Shown: one piece after another, positions 7,995 to 17,112 of the stretch
Position numbering within the stretch: the stretch's first letter is position 1
How the letters are laid out: every line of letters begins with the position of its first letter
Assembly (NCBI GenBank): GCA_040266995.1
Contig: JAWRHV010000039.1
Location: forward strand, 1-64,000
From: UBA4312 sp040266995
GTDB lineage: Bacteria > Bacillota_I > Bacilli_A > Erysipelotrichales > Erysipelotrichaceae
DNA: 64,000 nt
Reading direction: 5' to 3'
Notes under the pieces: generated by a model
What the model saw: only the letters and a program-made list of their open reading frames with translations
Told to the model about the DNA's origin: nothing
Databases searched by the model: none
Made by a program: the position numbers and the translations under genes

Positions 7995-9791
7995 ATGAAC
8001 ATATTATCTGTATTACAACTATTGGGAGGCGTGGGGCTCTTTCTATATGGAATGAATTTAATGGGAAGTTCTTTAAAGACCCTGGCCGGTGGAAAGCTGT
8101 CCAAAATTTTAGAGCGTTTGACCACCAGTAAGAAAAAAGGCGTCGGAGAAATCAAGGGATGGGCCTTGGGAACCGGTGTTACCGGTATCATTCAGAGTTC
8201 GGCGGCGACAACGATCATGCTGATCGGTTTCGTAAATGCCGGCATCATGTCTCTGGCCCAGGCGATCCCGGTGGTATTCGGAGCCAACGTCGGTAGTACC
8301 GTAACAGCGCAGATCCTGCGTTTAGGAGATTTAGGAGCCGGTTCCATCATTCTTCAATTATTGAAGCCGTCTTCCTTTGCGCCGTTGTTAGTGGGTATCA
8401 GTGCTTTTATTCTGTTATTTTCAAATAATAAAAAAATGAATAATATTGCCGGTATTATGATTGGTCTAGGTATTTTATTCTACGGTATGACCACTATGGA
8501 AAGTGTCTTTGAACCATTAAGAGAATCACCGGAATTCCGAGCCTTGTTCACGGCTTTTACCAATCCGTTGATTGGTATCTTGACCGGTATCCTGATTACG
8601 GCTCTGATCCAAAGTTCCAGTGCTTCCGTAGGTATTCTGCAAGCGTTATCCGCAACCGGTATTGTTACCTATAGTATCATGTTTCCATACTTGATCGGAC
8701 AGAATATCGGTAAATGTTTAACTGTTATACTAGGAAGTATCGGAGCTACCAAAAATGCCAAACGTGTTTCTGTCAGCTATTTGTTGTTTAATATTCTGCA
8801 GGCTGTCGGATTTACCCTTTTGATCTATGGCATTTATTATACCGTCGGTATTCCGTTCTTTGATCAGCCGGTCAACCGTGGTATCATCGCCAATTTCCAT
8901 TTAGGTACCAACTTGATCACCAGTCTGGTTCTGCTGCCTTTCTGCTCCCAGATGGCCAAGCTGACGGAAAAGATGATCGGAAAAGATACAGTGGACGACG
9001 AAAATTTAGAATTCTCCAAGCTGGATGATATGTTATTGAATACACCAACCGTTGCGCTGGATCAGTGTCATTCCTTGATCCTGCACATGATCGATTGTGT
9101 TATGAAAAACTTCAGCACGGCTACGGAGCTGCTCGGTACCTATGATGAAAAAGCCTTTGAAGACCTGAATAAAAACGAAAGCTTCATTGACCGTTGTGAA
9201 ACCGAGCTGACCGCATATATCATCCGTATTGATCGAAAGAAACTGCCAGATGATTATAAAAAGATGGTCGGAGAAATGTTGAATTCTATCAGTGATCTGG
9301 AAAGAATTGGCGACTATGCGATGCGGATTGCTTACTATGCTCAGGAAAAACACGAGAAAAATATTCACTTTACACAAGTAGGTAATGAGGAACTGCATTA
9401 CATCCTCTATGCCTCCAACAACGCATTAGAATCCGCTTTGGTTTCCTTCCGTGACAATGACCTCGAGCTTGCCTATCGTGTACAGCCGTTAGAACAGATC
9501 ATTCTGGAAATGAAAAACGTCATCAAGGAACACCATGTGGAACGTTTGCAGGAAGGCATTTGTAGTGTGGAAAGCGGTGTTGCGTTGTTCGATTTGCTGA
9601 ATTGCTTCGAACGAATTGCCAGTCATGCAGCCAACATTTCTTTACACGTTATCAAACGTTTACAAGATAATACATCTTTTGATGAAATGCATGGACATTC
9701 ACAACAGTTTTCCGGCTCTGGTTATGATACACTAGTAACAGATTATCAGACAGAGTTCTTGGAACCTCTGCAAAATGAAGAAGTGGAGTAA
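7995..9791 (+). CDS. Na+/phosphate cotransporter (NptA family) with PhoU-like domain
   Basis: A 598-residue membrane protein of the Na/Pi cotransporter II family. Two inverted-repeat halves carry the QSS signatures: IIQSSAATT (about residue 73) and LIQSSSASVG (about 207). The membrane part ends near residue 320 and is followed by a soluble helical PhoU-like domain (about 350-560). It imports phosphate with sodium at the cytoplasmic membrane. The start follows AAGGAG. The two-component system directly downstream, whose first gene begins 1 bp after this stop, suggests phosphate-linked control. Confidence 0.92.
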   Translation: MNILSVLQLLGGVGLFLYGMNLMGSSLKTLAGGKLSKILERLTTSKKKGVGEIKGWALGTGVTGIIQSSAATTIMLIGFVNAGIMSLAQAIPVVFGANVGSTVTAQILRLGDLGAGSIILQLLKPSSFAPLLVGISAFILLFSNNKKMNNIAGIMIGLGILFYGMTTMESVFEPLRESPEFRALFTAFTNPLIGILTGILITALIQSSSASVGILQALSATGIVTYSIMFPYLIGQNIGKCLTVILGSIGATKNAKRVSVSYLLFNILQAVGFTLLIYGIYYTVGIPFFDQPVNRGIIANFHLGTNLITSLVLLPFCSQMAKLTEKMIGKDTVDDENLEFSKLDDMLLNTPTVALDQCHSLILHMIDCVMKNFSTATELLGTYDEKAFEDLNKNESFIDRCETELTAYIIRIDRKKLPDDYKKMVGEMLNSISDLERIGDYAMRIAYYAQEKHEKNIHFTQVGNEELHYILYASNNALESALVSFRDNDLELAYRVQPLEQIILEMKNVIKEHHVERLQEGICSVESGVALFDLLNCFERIASHAANISLHVIKRLQDNTSFDEMHGHSQQFSGSGYDTLVTDYQTEFLEPLQNEEVE

Positions 9792-9792
9792 A

Positions 9793-10458
9793 ATGACAAC
9801 TATTTATATCGTGGAAGATGACCACAACATTTTAGAAATAGAAACCTATGCGTTGGAAAACGCAGGTTTTACCGTCAAAGGATTCGATCACAGCGAATCC
9901 TTTTTCCAAGCCATGAGCACACCCCCGGATATGATCCTGCTGGATATCATGCTGCCGGATCAGGATGGTATGTCCATTTTGAAGACACTGCGAAAAGACA
10001 GTAAGACCGAACACATTCCAATTATTATGGTCACAGCCAAGACCTTGGAAATGGATACAGTCAAGGCCCTCGATCTGGGGGCGGATGACTATATCACCAA
10101 ACCGTTCGGTGTCATGGAACTGATTTCCCGGGTCAAAGCGGTACTGCGACGTTCATCCCACCGGGAACCACAGTTTTTACAATTGGGACCGATCCAGATC
10201 CAACCGGAGCAAAGAAGATGTACTGTGGATGAAAAAGAAGTAATGCTGACGTATAAAGAATATGAATTACTCTTATATTTAGTAAAGAACAAAGGGATCG
10301 TCGTGCAAAGAGAATCCCTGCTGGACAAAATATGGGGCATTGACTATGAAGGGGAGTCCCGTACCTTGGATGTGCATGTAAAAACGTTGCGCCGGAAGCT
10401 AGGTCCGGCCGGTTCTCTGATCCAGACAATACGTAATGTCGGGTATATTGCCAAATGA
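9793..10458 (+). CDS. OmpR/PhoB-type response regulator
   Basis: A 221-residue regulator. The receiver domain (about 1-115) has the acidic pair EDD near the start, the phospho-acceptor Asp in ILLDIML (about residue 52), Thr in VTAKT and Lys in ITKPF. The C-terminal winged helix (about 125-220) is of the OmpR/PhoB type and ends RNVGYIAK. An ATG 18 bases earlier overlaps the transporter gene; I prefer 9793, where IYIVEDD begins normally. It overlaps the kinase gene by 4 bp. The linked transporter suggests a PhoP role. Confidence 0.92.
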   Translation: MTTIYIVEDDHNILEIETYALENAGFTVKGFDHSESFFQAMSTPPDMILLDIMLPDQDGMSILKTLRKDSKTEHIPIIMVTAKTLEMDTVKALDLGADDYITKPFGVMELISRVKAVLRRSSHREPQFLQLGPIQIQPEQRRCTVDEKEVMLTYKEYELLLYLVKNKGIVVQRESLLDKIWGIDYEGESRTLDVHVKTLRRKLGPAGSLIQTIRNVGYIAK

Positions 10459-11771
10459 AGCGGTTTATCAATATTCGCTTTATGCTGCTTTCCTTCACGG
10501 CTATCTTATTGACCGCGCTTTTATGCACACTGGCATATTATCGTGTCTTTGCCAATGAAGTGATGCAGGATCTGAAGATTACCACCCACATGCTGGCGGA
10601 TACCGAAAATATCACATCCACCACACAGATTGAAACCTATGCCAGAGACCTGTCCAAAGAAGGCATCCGACTGACCTTGATTGATGTAAACGGAAATGTG
10701 GTCTTTGACAATGTCGCGCCGGTTTCGGGATTGGACAACCATAAAAACCGTGTGGAAATTGCTGATGCGCTAAAAAACGGACAAGGCAGTTCCATCCGCA
10801 GTTCCAACACGATCAATCAATCCAACTTCTATTACGCCATTCGCCTGCCCGATGGCAGCGTATTGCGAACAGCCAGGGAAACCTCCAGCATTTACAGCAT
10901 GTTTTCCCATGGATTTCCGTATATCATCGGGATTGCTCTGGCCATTTTAGGCTTATGTTACATCGTCAGTTACTGGATGACCAAAAGACTTGTGGCCCCC
11001 ATTGAGACATTGGCCGCTTCTATGGATCATCCCCAACCCATCAATACGTATGAAGAACTGGATCCTGTGATTTCCTATATCCAGACACATCATCAGGCAA
11101 CCATTGACAATGCCAATATGCGGCAGGAGTTTACAGCTAATATCTCGCATGAACTGAAGACGCCATTAACGGCCATCTCGGGTTATGCCGAACTGATTGA
11201 AAACGGACTGACCAATGAAGAAACCACACAAGCGTTTGCTCAGAAGATCCATCATAACGCCAATCGTCTGCTCCGTCTGATCAACGATATTCTTCGTTTA
11301 TCACAACTGGATATCTCCCATGCCGAAGATCTGCAATGTGAAAGTATTGATCTTCTGTCTGTCGCTAATTCCTGTGCCAATCTGCTGGAATTGTCCTGTC
11401 GGAAACATCAGGTTAGTATAAACGTGGACGGCCAGTCCTCTGTGATACAGGCCAATCCGGGTATGATGGAAGAGCTCATCTACAATTTGTGTGATAATGC
11501 CATCCGATACAATCGGCCGCAAGGGCATGTCTGGGTACATGTACAAGATAAAACCATAACCATCCAGGATGATGGGATCGGGATCCCGAAAGACCAGATT
11601 TCCCGCATCTTTGAACGTTTTTATCGTGTGGACAAAAGCCGATCAAAAAAGACCGGAGGTACCGGTCTTGGATTAGCCATTGTCAAACATATCGTGGAAT
11701 TACATCAAGCTTCCATCCATGTTGAAAGCGATGAAAATATAGGTACAACGATTACCGTTGTCTTTCCATAG
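10455..11771 (+). CDS. Sensor histidine kinase, PhoR-like
   Basis: A 438-residue membrane sensor kinase. Membrane helices lie at about residues 8-28 and 155-175 and enclose an extracytoplasmic sensor region. The cytoplasmic part has a HisKA box with the phosphorylated His in NISHELKTPLTAI (about 232) and a HATPase domain with an N box (NLCDNAIRYN), DDGIGIP and GGTGLGLAI. It should autophosphorylate and control the response regulator just upstream, with which it overlaps by ATGA. Location after a Na/Pi transporter points to phosphate sensing, which is inferred. Confidence 0.92.
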   Translation: MKRFINIRFMLLSFTAILLTALLCTLAYYRVFANEVMQDLKITTHMLADTENITSTTQIETYARDLSKEGIRLTLIDVNGNVVFDNVAPVSGLDNHKNRVEIADALKNGQGSSIRSSNTINQSNFYYAIRLPDGSVLRTARETSSIYSMFSHGFPYIIGIALAILGLCYIVSYWMTKRLVAPIETLAASMDHPQPINTYEELDPVISYIQTHHQATIDNANMRQEFTANISHELKTPLTAISGYAELIENGLTNEETTQAFAQKIHHNANRLLRLINDILRLSQLDISHAEDLQCESIDLLSVANSCANLLELSCRKHQVSINVDGQSSVIQANPGMMEELIYNLCDNAIRYNRPQGHVWVHVQDKTITIQDDGIGIPKDQISRIFERFYRVDKSRSKKTGGTGLGLAIVKHIVELHQASIHVESDENIGTTITVVFP

Positions 11772-11796
11772 AGGATATCGATCCTCTATTTTTTAT
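11769..11796 (+). terminator. Terminator between the phoPR-like and hydrogenase operons
   Basis: TAGAGGAT and ATCCTCTA form an 8-bp stem around a 4-base loop, followed by a T run. The stem includes the kinase stop codon. It lies between convergent genes and may also slow transcription from the hydE side. Confidence 0.85.
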
Positions 11797-12832
11797 AGTC
11801 TCCGCGGTCCACTACAACTTTATATCCAGTATTGCGCACCCGGATCTGCATACAGAACATACACTGAGCGCTCTCGTCTCCGGTGCAGATCTTGTTGTCA
11901 TACAGCTTGTAGTATTCCCGGACATCCTTCGGAGACAGATTTGGCATAACGACATTTGCCCCGGCCAAAAAGCCCTTTTCTCTGCCTTTCGGATCAATGG
12001 TTCCCAAAGCCGTTGTTGCCGGCAGTAGGACATGGGGAAACATTAAACGAAGAATCGCCAAAAGACGCACCGTCGACTGACAGTCAGAAGAAGGCATATC
12101 GTGAAATGGTGTATCCTTATGGGAGATATACGGGCCAATTCCGATCATATGCGGTCCCAGCTTCTTCATATACGCCAGATCCTCAATGATATGGTCGATG
12201 GTCTGGTATGGTGAACCTACCATGATCCCACAACCGACCTGATACCCGATGTCCTTCAGATCCTGTAAACACCGCTTCCGGTTTTCAATGCTCATCGATT
12301 CCGGATGCAGCTTGCGATAATGCCCCGGATCCGATGTTTCCTGGCGCAGAAGATATCGATCGGCGCCGGCATCAAAATACGCCTGGTAGCTCTCTCTGGA
12401 CTTTTCTCCGATTGATAAAGTGACCGCACAATCCGGCACTTCCCTTTTAATGGAAGACACGATATCGCAGATTCTCTCATCGGTATACCACAGATCTTCG
12501 CCTCCCTGCAGAACAAAAGTACGAAAACCAAGCTTATACCCTTCATGGCAACAATAAAGGATCTGTTCCTTGGTTAAACGATAGCGAGGAACCTTTGTAT
12601 TGCTGCGACGGATTCCACAATAGTAACAGTCATTTTTACAGATATTGGTAAATTCGATCAGTCCCCGGATATAGATATCCTTTCCGTATATTTGTTCTCT
12701 GACCTGACGCGCCTGTTGATAGAGATACGCTTCCTCTGTTTCATCCATGGTCACCAACAACGTTTTCAATTCCTGCTGGTCCAGCCAAGTGTTGCTTCTC
12801 AGCGTGTTGATCCGTTCTCTATTTGTTTTCAT
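11786..12832 (-). CDS. hydE: [FeFe]-hydrogenase maturation radical SAM enzyme HydE
   Basis: A 348-residue radical SAM protein. CKNDCYYC near residue 62 supplies the CxxxCxxC ligands of the SAM-binding 4Fe-4S cluster, and the TIM-barrel body follows. In known systems HydE acts on the Fe(CO)2CN-cysteine product of HydG on the way to the diiron unit of the H-cluster. BioB-like relatives (PylB, BioB) are alternatives, but the adjacent hydF makes HydE much more likely. It is last in the 13-gene operon and overlaps hydF. An ATG 9 bases earlier exists; 12832 has better ribosome-site spacing. No hydG is nearby. Confidence 0.9.
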   Translation of the reverse strand: MKTNRERINTLRSNTWLDQQELKTLLVTMDETEEAYLYQQARQVREQIYGKDIYIRGLIEFTNICKNDCYYCGIRRSNTKVPRYRLTKEQILYCCHEGYKLGFRTFVLQGGEDLWYTDERICDIVSSIKREVPDCAVTLSIGEKSRESYQAYFDAGADRYLLRQETSDPGHYRKLHPESMSIENRKRCLQDLKDIGYQVGCGIMVGSPYQTIDHIIEDLAYMKKLGPHMIGIGPYISHKDTPFHDMPSSDCQSTVRLLAILRLMFPHVLLPATTALGTIDPKGREKGFLAGANVVMPNLSPKDVREYYKLYDNKICTGDESAQCMFCMQIRVRNTGYKVVVDRGDYKK

Positions 12833-13991
12833 AAAACACATCCAGACATCGGGAAAGAATCCCCTTCATAGCCGCAATCGCAATGCCATAATTGATGATC
12901 GGAACCCCTTGTTCCAACGTTCTTTTTTGTCGGCTTTGCATCTCTTTTTCATTGAGGGTACAACCGCCACAATGGATCACCAGACGATACTCGCTCAGAT
13001 CCTGTGGATAGGTTCGTCCCGATGTAGTATCGATCTGTACCTTTGCGTCGGTATACGTATGGATCCATCGCGGAATCTTGACAGTCCCAATATCGGCACA
13101 CTGCCGATGGTGTGTACAACCTTCACTGATCAGTACACGGTCATGATCTTTTAGTTCCGACAAGACCTCCACCGCTTTTACAGCCGATTCCAGCAGACCC
13201 TTATAGCGAGCCATCAGAATAGAAAAAGATGTTAACCGGATATGGGAAGGAACCATTTGATCCACCACATCAAAAATCTGGCTGTCGGTAATCACCAGGG
13301 AAGGCTCCAGTCTTTCTAGAACCACTTCCAGCTCTGTTTCCTTGCAACAAACCGGTACAGCCCCCGTATCCAGACAATCCCGGATCACCTGCTGCTGTGG
13401 CAGAATGATCCGACCTTTGGGAGCCGATTCATCAATGGGAATGACCAAGACCACAAAATCATTCGGTTTAATGAGGTCCGATACTAAAGGCCTTTCTTTT
13501 TTCTTCGGCGATAATGCGGCCAGCATTTCCTTCAGTTCCCGGATATGATAGCCCGTTAAAGCGCTGACGGTCAAATCGCCCTTGGCGACCGGTTCGATCA
13601 GATCGGCTTTATTGACAACCACGAGCGTCTGGATTTCCCTTTCTTTCAAGTCCCTGATCAAGGCTTTGTCGGCATCATCCATCCCCGTTGTTCCATCGAT
13701 GATCACAACGGCGATGTCACAATGATCCATCACTTCCCGTGTCTTTTGTACCCGTTTCTGACCTAGTTCTCCCTGGTCGTCATAACCAGGGGTATCCATG
13801 ATCAATACCGGCCCCAACGGTAAAAGTTCCATCGCTTTATAAACCGGATCGGTCGTTGTCCCTTTGATGTCCGATACGACAGAAAGCTCCTGATCTGTCA
13901 GGGCATTGATGAGGCTGGATTTACCGGCATTTCGTTTTCCGAAAAATCCAATATGGACCCTATGGCTGAAAGGTGTACTGTTCAATCCCAT
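12819..13991 (-). CDS. hydF: [FeFe]-hydrogenase H-cluster maturation GTPase HydF
   Basis: A 390-residue GTPase and scaffold that receives the 2Fe precursor and hands it to the hydrogenase apoprotein. The N-terminal G domain has the P-loop GKRNAGKSS, DTPGYDD and NKAD. The C-terminal domain has the family cluster ligands CTHH and, about 50 residues later, HCGGC, matching CxH...HCxxC. I start at ATG 13991, after AAGGATGG, rather than at an upstream TTG. It overlaps the nitrogenase-like gene before it by 10 bp and hydE after it. All key residues appear intact. Confidence 0.93.
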   Translation of the reverse strand: MGLNSTPFSHRVHIGFFGKRNAGKSSLINALTDQELSVVSDIKGTTTDPVYKAMELLPLGPVLIMDTPGYDDQGELGQKRVQKTREVMDHCDIAVVIIDGTTGMDDADKALIRDLKEREIQTLVVVNKADLIEPVAKGDLTVSALTGYHIRELKEMLAALSPKKKERPLVSDLIKPNDFVVLVIPIDESAPKGRIILPQQQVIRDCLDTGAVPVCCKETELEVVLERLEPSLVITDSQIFDVVDQMVPSHIRLTSFSILMARYKGLLESAVKAVEVLSELKDHDRVLISEGCTHHRQCADIGTVKIPRWIHTYTDAKVQIDTTSGRTYPQDLSEYRLVIHCGGCTLNEKEMQSRQKRTLEQGVPIINYGIAIAAMKGILSRCLDVFYENK

Positions 13992-15109
13992 TTTAGACCA
14001 TCCTTTCCCCAATAATTAATCATATCTTTTAAATATAATCGGCCAGATAACGCAAAATGTGGGACTTTCACCCATTTTTTATGCTCTTTTGAAATGTATT
14101 GAAACATCGGATCCCCTATGACGGTGTCATAGTGCAGTGCCTGTTCCATCGTTTCTTCATCCAAAGCGATGCACGTCTCTTTTAAACAAGCGCGATGATC
14201 TTTCTCCGTTGTACAGATGACCTGCACCGGTTGGCGGCAAGTAAGAAAGCAATCCATGGCGATCGAATGGGCAAAGACCGGCTCGCCGATGACAGCTGTC
14301 TTTGCGTTCGTCTGAATCAGGTCTTTATACATTATCTGATTTTCATGGTCACGAACGGCCTGTTCCATCTTTTCGAATACCAGATCCTCACAAGCCCCTA
14401 TGGGCGCTCCCAAAACATAAGGGATCCCACAGGATTGCCACAGCACTTCCGCCGCTTGTAACCCGCTTGATGCGATGACAAGATTACAAGATGCCTGTCC
14501 CGCAGTGGCAATTTCCTCCAGGGAACAATCCATCAGCCAGCATGACTGCACATGCCAGCCATGCGCTTCGATCCTCTTTTTCAAAGAAGGGACGCTCTTC
14601 GTATGTGTATAGTCCAACGGAGTCATTCCCAGGATATTAACGGTTCGTTCCTGTGTGTTTCCTTTTTTCACAAAATGTTTGGCAACCATTTCCATCGCTC
14701 GGCTGGCTCCTACTGTATAATCATGCATACCGTTAGTCTTCACATACGTACAATCTAAAGACAGCTTTTTTTCCAGGATCCGACAAATACCTTTAAAATC
14801 CGTTCCGTTTAAATACGGTATCGGTGAATTCACCAAGGTGATAAAACGCGGATGCAGCTGTTTGGCAGCCATTAGAATATCCTCGATAAACTTTTTATCA
14901 TTTCCCAGAATGGCATCTCTTTCTTTTAATCCGGAAATAAATATGAGGCTTTCCTGATCGTACCAGCGGATCTCATCGTGTGTATTATAGGTGGAATTAC
15001 AACCGGAAGGATCATGGATCACAACCATGCCGCCCAATTCATAAAGGGCCGAACAAACACCGGATACATCGCCGGTATAAACCGGCATTACTCGATAACT
15101 TCGTTTCAT
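13982..15109 (-). CDS. Nitrogenase component 1-like protein, short (NifK/N-like), second pair
   Basis: A 375-residue protein of the nitrogenase component 1 superfamily. It opens with GVCSALYELGGMVVIHDPSGC (Cys near 19 and 37), like the beta subunits of nitrogenase-like enzymes. SGLKERDAILGND and FITLVNSPIPYLNGTD follow, and a family-like region near the end reads VPHFALSG. It pairs with the 436-residue protein upstream, with which it overlaps by 4 bp, and overlaps hydF downstream. It is shorter than NifK. A catalytic or scaffold role in H-cluster precursor assembly is inferred from the operon. Confidence 0.8.
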   Translation of the reverse strand: MKRSYRVMPVYTGDVSGVCSALYELGGMVVIHDPSGCNSTYNTHDEIRWYDQESLIFISGLKERDAILGNDKKFIEDILMAAKQLHPRFITLVNSPIPYLNGTDFKGICRILEKKLSLDCTYVKTNGMHDYTVGASRAMEMVAKHFVKKGNTQERTVNILGMTPLDYTHTKSVPSLKKRIEAHGWHVQSCWLMDCSLEEIATAGQASCNLVIASSGLQAAEVLWQSCGIPYVLGAPIGACEDLVFEKMEQAVRDHENQIMYKDLIQTNAKTAVIGEPVFAHSIAMDCFLTCRQPVQVICTTEKDHRACLKETCIALDEETMEQALHYDTVIGDPMFQYISKEHKKWVKVPHFALSGRLYLKDMINYWGKDGLKWD

Positions 15110-16416
15110 ATACAGCTAGCACACCCCAATCCTTTACGTACCACCAGATCCTCGGTATCCTTTTCGTTGAAAAAGGCTTCCTCTAAGAGATCTGCCAGAT
15201 GCATCATTCCGGAAACACCCCAGGTTCCCCCGTTATCAATACAGTTGACAAAGTGCTTTGTGCGATTGAAATACGCCGCTTTCGGACCGATAGCCAATAC
15301 ATGCGGTTCTGCCTTGGAAGCCAATCGCATGCCCGGCTGTACCGTCGATGACACAATCAGATCTTCTGCGTGTTTCTGCAGCCAAAGAAAATCTTCCTTT
15401 TCTTCCGTATTCATCCGATCCACATAAACTCTCTGCACATGAAACCCATGCTCAATGAGAAACCGTGTCAAGCTCAATACATGCGTATAAGCCAAATAAT
15501 CAATTTCTATCGGCGTATCCCCGATGACTTCTTTTACTTGTTTCCATCGTGTCTCACACGTTTCCACCGGTAATTTCAAGGAAGGGACCGACAGCCTCTC
15601 ACAAAGAGTATCCATGCTCTTTTGCAGACGATCATAATCCCATACAAACGGAAGATATAAATAAGGCCTTTGGACCCGTCGGGCATATTTCTGGATGGCC
15701 GGCAGTCCGGTCGGCGTCAAGATCAAGGACAAGGCCCCTTTGCCTAACCGGCAAAACTGCGCAAAGGTCTCGGTCCTGGTCGGTTCACAAACCTCTATCT
15801 GGTGCTGTTTCAGCCATGAAATCAATTCACAGTCCGCGGATGTCGGAAGATTCTCTGTCAGTATATTGACCTGGTTGTCTTCGACCGGGTCATCCGCAAG
15901 CAGATCCAGCGTGGCCATACGCAGCTTTTGGTCGGGTGTCAGCCCCTGTTTCTGCATGATGGGATCCATCCATCCGTTCACAAAGCGGATATCCGGATAC
16001 CGGTTTTGCAGCTGATCGAAGATCACCTTGCTGCGAGCTCCCAAAAAATGATGCACACAGACAAGAAATACGATCATTACAGCCGGATGCGCATCCAGCT
16101 TGTCAATAACATCGCAGACCCCCTGGATCGTGCATTGTTCCAGGTCGCCATCGATAATATCCTTTGGATCCAGTACCACACTGTGGAAACGATCCAGCGC
16201 ATCCATCTCGGCAGCGGTCATGACCACGCCCCGCATGCAGTTTTTCCCGCATACATAGATCTGGTGGGATTGAGGGATCAGCATGCCGATATGCACGATA
16301 TTCCATGTTTCGTGCACCATCGCATTGTATTCCAGATGATACCCGAAAGGTTGGGGAAATCCAGCCTCTCGGATCGTTGTTTCGACATTCGGATCCCGTA
16401 ACCCGATCAAGCTCAT
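15106..16416 (-). CDS. Nitrogenase component 1-like protein, long (NifD/E-like), second pair
   Basis: A 436-residue member of the nitrogenase component 1 superfamily. Cys 56 and 60 (VCGKNC) stand where nitrogenase alpha subunits place their first cluster ligand, and FLVCVHH (about 117) is near the second. The C-terminus ends GLGCASCI, two extra cysteines that could bind metal. It overlaps the TM1266-like gene upstream and its shorter partner downstream by 4 bp each. It shares only fold-level features with the first pair's long protein, so the two pairs probably diverged for separate tasks. Function unknown. Confidence 0.78.
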   Translation of the reverse strand: MSLIGLRDPNVETTIREAGFPQPFGYHLEYNAMVHETWNIVHIGMLIPQSHQIYVCGKNCMRGVVMTAAEMDALDRFHSVVLDPKDIIDGDLEQCTIQGVCDVIDKLDAHPAVMIVFLVCVHHFLGARSKVIFDQLQNRYPDIRFVNGWMDPIMQKQGLTPDQKLRMATLDLLADDPVEDNQVNILTENLPTSADCELISWLKQHQIEVCEPTRTETFAQFCRLGKGALSLILTPTGLPAIQKYARRVQRPYLYLPFVWDYDRLQKSMDTLCERLSVPSLKLPVETCETRWKQVKEVIGDTPIEIDYLAYTHVLSLTRFLIEHGFHVQRVYVDRMNTEEKEDFLWLQKHAEDLIVSSTVQPGMRLASKAEPHVLAIGPKAAYFNRTKHFVNCIDNGGTWGVSGMMHLADLLEEAFFNEKDTEDLVVRKGLGCASCI

Positions 16417-16676
16417 TGGCCGGCCTCTTCGGTAATCACATTGGAATAGGCGGTTTTGGTACTGATTCCCGGTAACCGACCAATTTTACCGGAGATGGCA
16501 CTGATGACATCCTGCGGCGCATCCAGCGCAACACTGATGATATTGATGCCTTTTTCACGATAAGGGATCCCCATACGTCCAATAATGTACTTTGATGCTT
16601 CATGCAGTATTTCATTCAGCTCACTGACGGCACTTTCCTGATCCACAATAATGGCTATAATCGCAACTCTTGTCAT
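16413..16676 (-). CDS. TM1266-type iron-only hydrogenase system regulator
   Basis: An 87-residue protein with an ACT/NikR-like ferredoxin fold. RVAIIAIIVD opens it, and the pattern MGIPYREKGINIISVAL followed by LPGISTKTAYS matches the TM1266 family, which in Thermotoga lies beside [FeFe]-hydrogenase maturation genes. It has no DNA-binding domain, so the name regulator is conventional. It may bind a small ligand. Its presence is the clearest link, apart from HydE and HydF, between this operon and [FeFe]-hydrogenase. It overlaps the next gene by 4 bp. Confidence 0.85.
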   Translation of the reverse strand: MTRVAIIAIIVDQESAVSELNEILHEASKYIIGRMGIPYREKGINIISVALDAPQDVISAISGKIGRLPGISTKTAYSNVITEEAGQ

Positions 16677-16689
16677 ATGAATATCCTTT

Positions 16690-17091
16690 CTACGCCTTGT
16701 TCTTTCTCCATTCTGCGTACGCTTTCAGTTCCGGGTCTACAAATGTCAAGGCTACCCCCAGAACCGCAATATCATCCAAAAAACCGATAAACGGAATATT
16801 GTCACGGATCAGGTCTTTCCTTTTCACGACATAAAGGAACGCACTGATCATCGTAATGATCACTTTCGCAGATACATCGGTATACTCCTTAGAAATATAG
16901 CTTTTGACCATTGAGATCATCAATGGAATATTGGCCAATACTTGTCCACCGATTGGCACTTCCTTGAGCTCTTCTTCCATCTTTATCAGCAGTTCATCGA
17001 CTTTTTCAGGATGGTTCAACAAATCCTGCGCCTGTCCTTTTCCGTTCTCAATTACTTCTTTTATCTTTTCTGTATCAAAAAATTCTGCCAT
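16690..17091 (-). CDS. DUF1232 (YkvA-like) protein
   Basis: A 133-residue protein. The N-terminal half is charged and helical. The C-terminal part (about 75-120) fits DUF1232, with the signature IPFIGFLDDIAVLGVAL, usually a membrane-associated hairpin. The family's function is unknown. It is 21 bp after hypE and 13 bp before the TM1266-like gene, so it belongs to the same operon. A membrane anchor for the maturation proteins is possible, but a passenger gene is just as likely. Confidence 0.8.
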   Translation of the reverse strand: MAEFFDTEKIKEVIENGKGQAQDLLNHPEKVDELLIKMEEELKEVPIGGQVLANIPLMISMVKSYISKEYTDVSAKVIITMISAFLYVVKRKDLIRDNIPFIGFLDDIAVLGVALTFVDPELKAYAEWRKNKA

Positions 17092-17112
17092 GCTCTTTTC
17101 CTTTCTTTTTGA

